Of a stretch of DNA of 64,000 bases, positions 58,801 through 64,000 are shown piece by piece (within the stretch, counting starts at the first letter, position 1; every line of letters begins with the position of its first letter). Made by a program: the position numbers and the translations under genes. The notes under the pieces were generated by a model that saw only the letters and a program-made list of their open reading frames with translations, had not been told where the DNA came from and made no database searches. This DNA is from Delphinapterus leucas (lineage: Eukaryota > Chordata > Mammalia > Artiodactyla > Monodontidae): assembly GCF_002288925.2 (NCBI RefSeq), contig NW_022098031.1, positions 4,066,869 through 4,130,868 on the forward strand, read 5' to 3'.

Positions 58801-60796
58801 TCTTCTGTGAAGTAAAAAGCTAGCTGTGATTCCAGTGGTAATATGAATAATAATGATATGAATGTGGGGTGAAAATATGTGCTATGGTAGGTTTTCATAA
58901 AACACAGCATAATTGTTTAGTGGAGAGGTTAGCACTGGGGATTCAATGAATTCTGATGAGTTTAGATTCAGAGGGACAGACATTTAAGTTTGGAGCCTTG
59001 TCTGTCTTTTTGTAACAATAATGAGCCCATAAATAGGTTAAAATAATAACTGGCCAGCCCCTGAGATTTATTTCTTCCTCCTTCTTTCCCCTGTACTGGC
59101 CTGTGGAGGTCTCCAGCCAAGGGACAGTATAGCAATTAAGTCCCAGAGTGCCATTGTGTCTGCCTTGTAAGGCTTATAAGGGCCCTTTGGAAAATCTTGC
59201 CTAATTCCTTTTCTCCCCTTTCCACAAGTGTTCAACCTCACAGGCCTACGACAAATCCAAACACTTCTAAATTTGCTCAGAAATATGGTGGTGCTGAGAA
59301 GTGTTCCAGATGTGGGGATTCCGTGTACGCTGCCGAGAAGATCATTGGAGCTGGAAAGGTAAAGTGCCGTCTTGAGCTAATAGCAGCGGATGACTACTCT
59401 CCACTACCTTTCTCCCACAGGCCCCTCTGCAGCCCACTCAGGTGCTCTGCCTTATAAATAAATGCTTGAATTAAACTTTTTCTTAATTGAATTTCCATCT
59501 GAATCATTAATTTTTTGAAGTGATGCCGTTATTTGACAAATCACATCTGTGTTTAAAAGAACCTTGTTTTCATAGGGGGCGCTCCTGAAGGTGTTAACTG
59601 ACAAGGGCAGACTTAACAAACCTGGACTCTGCAGGTTCTTCAGTGTAGTGAAAGGGAAAAAAACCCCAAAAAAGCAGTGACTTAGGGCACCTGATGCTAA
59701 TTTGGTTTGAAGAAGTTGCTTAACCACTTCACCTCTTTGAGCTGCAGTGTTCTCAACCATAAAGGAGGCGGTCTTCAAAGGAGCACACAGGGCTTGCGGC
59801 GAGGTTTCAGACAGCTCTTAGGGAAACGGCCCTTCCGTGGCACAGCTCCCGGTCCGGTCCGTGTCTTCTGTGGATGAAGTCTGAACTCAGCCCTTTTGCA
59901 GGCAACCAAGAATGTAGAGGGTCCAGTTTCAGCCTTCTGGTTGGGGCTGACCCACAGTAGTCAGGACCCTGTTTTGGGTTAATCTTCCTGAGCCACTGTG
60001 CCACAGCATCTAAACTTACTCATTCCTCTCTTCCAGCCCTGGCACAAAAACTGCTTCCGATGTGCCAAGTGTGGGAAGAGTCTTGAGTCAACAACTCTGA
60101 CTGAGAAAGAAGGTGAAATCTATTGTAAAGGTAAAATTAACTCCAGTTGTTGGTGTCCATATGGGTATCTCACACTGGCTGTTAGTGAAGGAAATGTCAC
60201 TAGCAGGGGAAAAAAAAAAAAAGGACAAAAAGCAGTCTGAAAATGGGGAAAAGCTGGGATAGTGCCACTGGGTATCTGAAAATAAAAGATCTAGAGATGC
60301 TTACAGATGACAGAAAAACCACAGAACATTTTTGATGATGCAGTAAGTTAAGTTCCTAGTCATTTAAAACTCCCCTACAAATAAAAACAAACAATAGTCT
60401 TCTTTCAGCTTAATGTTTTAAGCAAAGCATATGAATATATGAAGGTCACAGACAAATATATAACTTGTCTGGCCCGATTTGCATACTTGTAACTCAGCTG
60501 GGACCACAAGCTGAACACTAGGGAACCAGAAGACTCGGACTCACCTTTGCAGCTTTAACGTAGTTACTACATGGCACACTTTACACCTTAAATAAGTTGA
60601 ACTCTTCTTGGCATAGCCAACAGCTTTTTCAATTTACGGATGTCTGTTGATACATCAGTCTTAAGCAATGCTAGCAAAGCTTAATGGACTTGCACTAACT
60701 CTTCCCTTTTCTTTTGTAGGATGCTATGCGAAAAACTTTGGGCCCAAGGGATTTGGCTATGGCCAAGGGGCAGGAGCCCTTGTTCATGCTCAGTAG
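52700..60796 (+). CDS. CSRP2: CSRP2, cysteine and glycine-rich protein 2 (CRP2/SmLIM), 193 aa, five coding exons
   Basis: LIM-only adaptor of muscle and mesenchymal cells; the family acts in the nucleus with SRF and GATA factors and on actin structures. Join: 52700-52811, 55529-55697, 59229-59358, 60037-60130, 60720-60796 (112+169+130+94+77 = 582 nt, 193 codons plus TAG). All introns are GT-AG, with phases 1, 2, 0 and 1. LIM1 zinc ligands are C10, C13, H31, C34, C37, C40, C58 and C61. LIM2 ligands are C119, C122, H140, C143, C146, C149, C167 and C170. All sixteen are present. Each LIM is followed by a glycine-rich GPKG(Y/F)GYGQGAG block (67-78 and 176-187); KKYGPK (64-69) is the family's nuclear-targeting motif. 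The length equals the usual 193 residues, and the C-terminus LVHAQ separates it from CSRP1 and CSRP3. Confidence 0.98.
52812..55528 (+). other. CSRP2: CSRP2 intron 2
   Basis: GTGAGT to CCCCTCAG, phase 1. It contains an L2-like relic at about 53030-53180 ('TCTGGCACCCAGCACAGTTCCTGGCACATCCCAGGGGC'). Open frames here are not genes. Confidence 0.93.
55529..55697 (+). CDS. CSRP2: CSRP2 exon 3
   Basis: It encodes residues 38-93 and two bases of codon 94. It completes LIM1 (C40, C58, C61) and the first glycine-rich block, ending in the linker 'GERLGIKPE'. Acceptor CCCCTCAG, donor GAGAG|GTGAGT. Confidence 0.97.
56178..56249 (+). repeat. 37-bp tandem duplication
   Basis: Unit GAAATTATTTCCTGTATTTG... 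starts at 56178 and again at 56215. The 35 overlapping bases differ at one position. Confidence 0.95.
56470..56695 (-). mobile_element. MIR SINE (intron 3)
   Basis: 'GGTAACTCATGTAATCCTCACAACCCTATAAGGTAGG...AATTAAGTGATTTGCCTAAAGTCACACTGCTAGTTAATTGTAGAGCC' is a reverse MIR. A second one follows at about 56705-56870 ('AATCCTCACAGTGACTCTGAG...GGAAGTGGCAGAGCCAGGATTTGAAC'). Confidence 0.9.
57170..57370 (+). mobile_element. L2-like relic (intron 3)
   Basis: C/T-rich sequence with 'GGCCACATGTTACTCATCCTGCAGGACCAGGTGTAGG' in the order of an L2 3' region. Boundaries are approximate. Confidence 0.5.
57790..57999. mobile_element. Tigger/pogo-type MITE (intron 3)
   Basis: The left end is CAGGTGTCCCTTGGTATCCATGGGGGATTGGTTCCAGGA with a TA ahead of it (57788-57789). 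The right end is a decayed 'ACTTGTGGATAAACAGGGCTGACTATA'. The internal 'CTATGTAAATAGTTG' and 'GAATATTTTTGATCCGAGG' fit the Tigger-related MITEs. Confidence 0.85.
59229..59358 (+). CDS. CSRP2: CSRP2 exon 4
   Basis: The first T completes the Ser94 codon. It encodes residues 95-137, the linker '[21 protein letters not shown]' and the start of LIM2 (C119, C122), ending in 'IIGAGK'. Donor AAG|GTAAAG, phase 0. Confidence 0.97.
59359..60036 (+). other. CSRP2: CSRP2 intron 4
   Basis: GTAAAG to CTCTTCCAG, phase 0. A MIR-like relic lies at about 59670-59770 ('GACTTAGGGCACCTGATGC...GAAGTTGCTTAACCACTTCACCTCTTTGAGCTGCAG'). Confidence 0.9.
60037..60130 (+). CDS. CSRP2: CSRP2 exon 5
   Basis: It encodes residues 138-168, from [15 protein letters not shown] to EGEIYCK, plus the first base of Gly169. 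It carries LIM2 ligands H140, C143, C146, C149 and C167. Donor AAAG|GTAAAA. Confidence 0.97.
60131..60719 (+). other. CSRP2: CSRP2 intron 5
   Basis: GTAAAA to CTTTTGTAG, phase 1. No repeat of note apart from a 12-base A run near 60210. Confidence 0.9.
60720..60796 (+). CDS. CSRP2: CSRP2 exon 6, coding part
   Basis: It completes Gly169 and encodes [20 protein letters not shown] then VHAQ and TAG (60794-60796). It holds the last LIM2 ligand C170 and the second glycine-rich block. Confidence 0.97.
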
Positions 60797-61030
60797 AGGC
60801 GCAAACCCAGAACCCAGATCACACACTGAGAAACTCCACATAATCTAGGCACAGATAATCTAACACTAAACTGCTGTGAAATTCTACCAGTACTTAAGTA
60901 CTGTATGTTGCCCTGTACTTGGCTAGGCCAGCTGACTAGTAGGAAGAGAGCACTATATCTGCTCGCTTTATTCATCAGCATTTCAAGAACCATTTCTTTT
61001 ACGTTTTAAATAAAACTTCAGCTTAATTTA
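60797..61030 (+). other. CSRP2: CSRP2 3' UTR
   Basis: About 230 nt, AT-rich, from the stop codon to an estimated cleavage point 15-25 bases after the polyadenylation signal. The exact cleavage site is inferred. Confidence 0.8.
61009..61014 (+). terminator. CSRP2: CSRP2 polyadenylation signal AATAAA
   Basis: Canonical hexamer in 'TTTTAAATAAAACTTC', followed by a GT-rich stretch (GTGTTCAGTGTC at about 61031-61042) that suits a downstream element. Confidence 0.92.
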
Positions 61031-61042
61031 GTGTTCAGTGTC

Positions 61043-61354
61043 TTTCAATTAACCTTTTGGGGGAGTGCTGTGATGTTGGTTAGTGGTAAATCATCTGGGT
61101 CCCCACCTTCATTTTTATTGGTTAAAGAGAGTCCACCCCATTAAGCAGTTGACTCACCAGGTTAATGTTTGCATTACAGCTGTTGGAAAAGATGGCTCTC
61201 TCTAAGCTGGCAAGTGTGCCTCCAGAGTGAGGGTTGCTAGGCAACAGGCCCCGCCATTGCGGCTCTTCAAAGCTGGCAATTAATTCAGCAGTGCAGAACT
61301 CCTGCCTGCCTGCCCCACTCTAGCTCAGTGGTTGCTCTTCTCTTGCTGGGAGCA
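61043..61354. other. Downstream intergenic, nothing recognised
   Basis: No gene or confident repeat. Confidence 0.45.
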
Positions 61355-61535
61355 GTTTCCTAAAGCATGGCTCCTGGACAACCTGCACTAGAGTCACCTG
61401 GGAGTATTACAAAGCAGATTCCTAGGCCCCAGAGAAGCAGAATCTCTAGGGGTGGAGCCACAGAAGCCTTCCTAACAAGCTTCTCAGAAAGGTACGCTGA
61501 CCCAGGGTAGGCACACTGTCAAAACACTTAAAAAT
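61355..61535 (+). mobile_element. MER5A-like hAT-Charlie MITE
   Basis: 'GCATGGCTCCTGGACAACCTGCACTAGAGTCACCTGGGAGTATTACAAAGCAGATTCCTAGGCCCC...CAGAATCTCTAGGGGTGGAGCC...CCTAACAAGCTTCTCAG' has the MER5A order. Confidence 0.8.
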
Positions 61536-62159
61536 TCTTTTGATTTATCTCGATCTAAAGATCATTATAAACAGCTACCTACAGACAACTATAGAATCTG
61601 AGGCTCGGTGGGACTTTTTAAAGACTCCCCACTCTCATCTGATAGTGAATTACTAATCCTAGAAACTGAGTTGAGGATTTGTGTTTTTCTCACAAATCTC
61701 GATTCTGCAAAATTAGCAAATGCTGCATTGTCCTGGCATATTCAGCTGGCTCAGGGAGAAAAGGAATATCAGACTATATAAGGTATATTTTCATTATTTC
61801 TCCAGAAACTTTTAGTTCATTACCAGACTCAATCCAACCCTTTATTTTTCAGCGGCAGGGTGTGATATTAGTCTGTAATGTGTATTTGTAAGGTTGAACC
61901 AGCCTAATCTGTGAATACATCTTAATCTTATATGACCTCAAAAGAAAAAAAAAAAAAAAGCAGAAACGTGGTAGGAAAAGGTCAGTTGACGGTGTACCAG
62001 GTGAAAGAATTCATGGTTATTTATATCTAGCCTTGAATACTTCACATGTTCCATAAGGCAAGTTTCACCATGGGAGAGGGGAGGGTCTTTTTGGTAAGCA
62101 GGCTGGGGAAGTTAACAATAAAGGGACTGGGCTGAACTGAAGAAGATTTACGGAGTAAC
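61536..62159. other. Intergenic, nothing convincing
   Basis: No gene. A 17-base A run lies near 61943-61959. Confidence 0.45.
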
Positions 62160-62645
62160 TTCTGATTTTTTTCTGTAGTTGTTTTAAACACATGCACAAA
62201 TTATTTGACATTCCAACAAAAGATGGAGTCTAATTCCCCTTTCTCTGAATAAGGGTCATAGTGACTCATTTTTAACTAACAGAGTATAATGGACCAGGCT
62301 AGGTTAGAAAAGACAACACAGCTCTTGCCTGCCTCTTTCTCTTGAGATGCTTACTCTTGGAACTCAGCCACCATGTTTTGAGGAAGCCCAGACTACATGG
62401 GGAGGCCACATGTAAGTATTAGAGCCAAAACCTCAGCTAAGATCTTCCCCATCAGCCAGTATCAACTAACAGACATGTGAGTGAGTAAGCTTTCAGGCTA
62501 TTCCAGTTCCCAGTTTTTGAACCATCCCAGCTGACACCCAGTGGAGCAAAGTGAGTTATGTTGAGTCCTAAATTGCAAATCTGTGAACAAAAATGCCTTT
62601 TTAACCACTAAATTTTTCGGTGCTGTAGATAACCAGAATGTTGTA
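62160..62645 (+). mobile_element. MLT1-type LTR relic
   Basis: 'TTTGACATTCCAACAAAAGATGGAGTCTAATTCCCC', 'TGCTTACTCTTGGAACTCAGCCACCATG', 'GAGGAAGCCCAGACTACATGGGGAGGCCACATG', 'AACAGACATGTGAGTGAG' and 'TTTTTAACCACTAAATTTTTCGGTGCTGTAGATAACCAGAATG' follow the order of MLT1 (MaLR) LTRs on the + strand. Confidence 0.85.
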
Positions 62646-63307
62646 ACTGTTCCCACACAGAGCCAACATTTCCCATCCAACTATGTTTCCCAAATTGTAC
62701 TGGAGATGCTAATAGATATCTGATAGGAAAATACTCTACATGAAGTTGCCAGGTACCTGGTAATTTGAAATTTCTGCCTGATAAAGTTTAGACCCCCCTT
62801 TCAGAATTAAATTTATTCTTAAATTGGGAGCCATGGCAAAACAGCTACTCCAAAACTATAAAATTAGCTTCCAGTGGTTCTAAGAATGGAAAAGGGAATT
62901 TGGCTTTGGGCAGGCTCTGTTCTCGGAGGAATCACTTTCATCATTTGGAGGTAAGTCAACAGAGTAGCCCCAAAGTAATCCAAATGTGATATTAAAGTGC
63001 TGCATGCTGCATTTGTTTTAAAAATGACCCACTTGGTATATTTTCAGCCCCTTGTGGTGGTTTGGTATATTTAGGGAGGACTGCTGGCAACTCTAGTTCT
63101 AAAAAGTCTTCATGATCAATTAAGTTCAGGGAGCGTTACAGCCATCTATCTATGTTCCTGTAGATTCACATTGCATGCTAGCAGATTGAAGGCCTTGAGA
63201 TCTTGTAGTTGAGGAGTCTGTTTTAACTTGAAGAAAGGCTTGCACTGAATTAGTTGTCCATGGAACCACTAACGTCTCAAGGAGCACTGGGAAATGATGG
63301 CCTGGGC
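62646..63307. other. Intergenic, nothing recognised
   Basis: No gene or confident repeat. Confidence 0.45.
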
Positions 63308-63440
63308 CACTGGTTCTCAAACTTTTTGATCTTAGGAACTCTTTACATTCTTCAAATTACTGAGGACCCCCGAAGAGCTTTTGTTTATGACAGTTACATC
63401 TATCATTACTTTCCATATTAGAAATTAAACAAAATTTTAA
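63308..63440 (+). mobile_element. Old non-autonomous dispersed element
   Basis: 'CACTGGTTCTCAAACTTTTTGATCTTAGGAACTCTTTACATTC...ATTACTGAGGACCCCCGAAGAGCTTTTGTTTATG...CCATATTAGAAATTAAACA' is a widely dispersed mammalian element, probably a DNA transposon derivative. Name not secured. Confidence 0.65.
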
Positions 63441-63798
63441 AAAACTGTATTAACTCGGACTTCCACTTATAGTCAAGTTGAAATAACAGGAACCCGATTT
63501 ACCCTCTCACTTGAAACAATCAAAAACACAGACTAATTACATGAAAAAATATGGTTTTGAGAACGACTGACAATAGGCAACAAAGGAAAGTTATGGAGAA
63601 AATGAGGTCAGTCTTGGGATTTTCAGAGTTTCCAGGCTATAGTCTAAGGAGGGAGAATACAGAGGGAGCTGTAAGGCACCCCAAGTTGAGGACACAGAGC
63701 TGAGGGTCCAGAGAAACCAGAGCAGCTAGCTTTGGAGGGACTGGAGAGAGCTGCACAGAGGAAGAATCCCAGGAATTCGTAGAGCGCCATCCAACACG
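63441..63798. other. Unassigned purine-rich stretch
   Basis: 'CTTCCACTTATAGTCAAGTTGAAATAACAGGAACCC' and the following GGA-rich sequence may belong to an L1 5' region or an LTR, without proof. No gene seen. Confidence 0.35.

Positions 63799-63833
<35 letters not shown>
63799..63833 (+). repeat. Poly-C homopolymer, 35 bases
   Basis: Uninterrupted C run followed by GCCCCGC. The opposite strand is a G35 run. Confidence 0.98.
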
Positions 63834-63834
<1 letters not shown>

Positions 63835-63840
63835 CCCCGC

Positions 63841-64000
63841 AAGTCTTCAGCTGTGTTCTGATTGCACATGCATGCGGGGTAACTACCCAAGATCCAAGAT
63901 TACGGAAAAAAACACCTGAAAGATTTAGAGAGAATGGTGTCTGGTGCTCATATGGAGCTGGGGATAGTGCCTATTCTCACCAGTGAGATTGAGAAGTGTG
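63841..64000. other. Right window edge, nothing recognised
   Basis: No gene is visible before the window ends. Confidence 0.4.

Larger units (their letters stand above)
55698..59228 (+). other. CSRP2: CSRP2 intron 3
   Basis: GTGAGT to TTTCCACAAG, phase 2. It holds a 37-bp tandem duplication (56178-56249), two reverse MIRs (about 56470-56695 and 56705-56870), L2 (about 57170-57370), a sense MIR (about 57515-57690) and a Tigger-type relic (57790-57999). Confidence 0.9.

Noticed and set aside
1..64000. CRISPR arrays, operons, prophages or toxin systems
   Set aside because: No regular spaced repeats or prokaryotic gene layout; this is mammalian nuclear DNA with introns, SINEs and LINEs.
61031..64000. 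3' end of the convergent neighbour ZDHHC17 on the minus strand
   Set aside because: It is expected in this direction from gene order, but no coding exon or reverse-strand polyadenylation context could be recognised before the window ends.

Overview
The window looks like nuclear DNA of a cetacean, most likely a toothed whale. The main evidence is a set of tRNA-derived CHR-type SINEs of the whale/hippo/ruminant lineage, carrying the long body typical of cetaceans, plus one full-length and several truncated cetartiodactyl-type LINE-1 elements. There are no bacterial or organellar features. Most open reading frames are chance frames or lie in transposable elements.

The only host protein-coding gene I can support is CSRP2 (cysteine and glycine-rich protein 2, CRP2/SmLIM), complete on the + strand. 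A CpG island (about 42190-43285) holds GC boxes and the untranslated exon 1, which ends at 42735. After an intron of about 10 kb, five coding exons follow: 52700-52811, 55529-55697, 59229-59358, 60037-60130 and 60720-60796. Every intron is GT-AG and the phases fit. The spliced frame encodes 193 residues with two intact LIM domains. A short 3' UTR ends at an AATAAA signal at 61009-61014.

The first 42 kb looks intergenic and is layered with repeats. They include a window-edge L1 3' end (1-552), an L2 split by two opposing SINEs (3128-4012), an LTR-like block (about 5010-5418) and a decayed hAT transposase C-terminus (about 5990-6310). A full-length but dead L1 lies at 12444-19599. A three-layer nest, SINE inside LTR inside an older repeat, lies at 20627-22045. 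A 5'-truncated L1 split by a 67-bp mariner-type MITE lies at 23628-24276. Further elements are old L1-derived sequence with a nested Tigger-type MITE (28075-30350), MER5A- and MER20-like DNA transposons, and many MIR and L2 relics. CSRP2 introns and the 3 kb downstream hold mostly MIR, L2, Tigger-type and MLT1-type relics, and a 35-base C run lies near the right edge.

I found no convincing new gene system. The most useful observations concern insertion history: exact target-site duplications, nesting order and a transposase relic. Repeat family names are from memory of consensus sequences, not from a database search, and boundaries marked 'about' are by eye.
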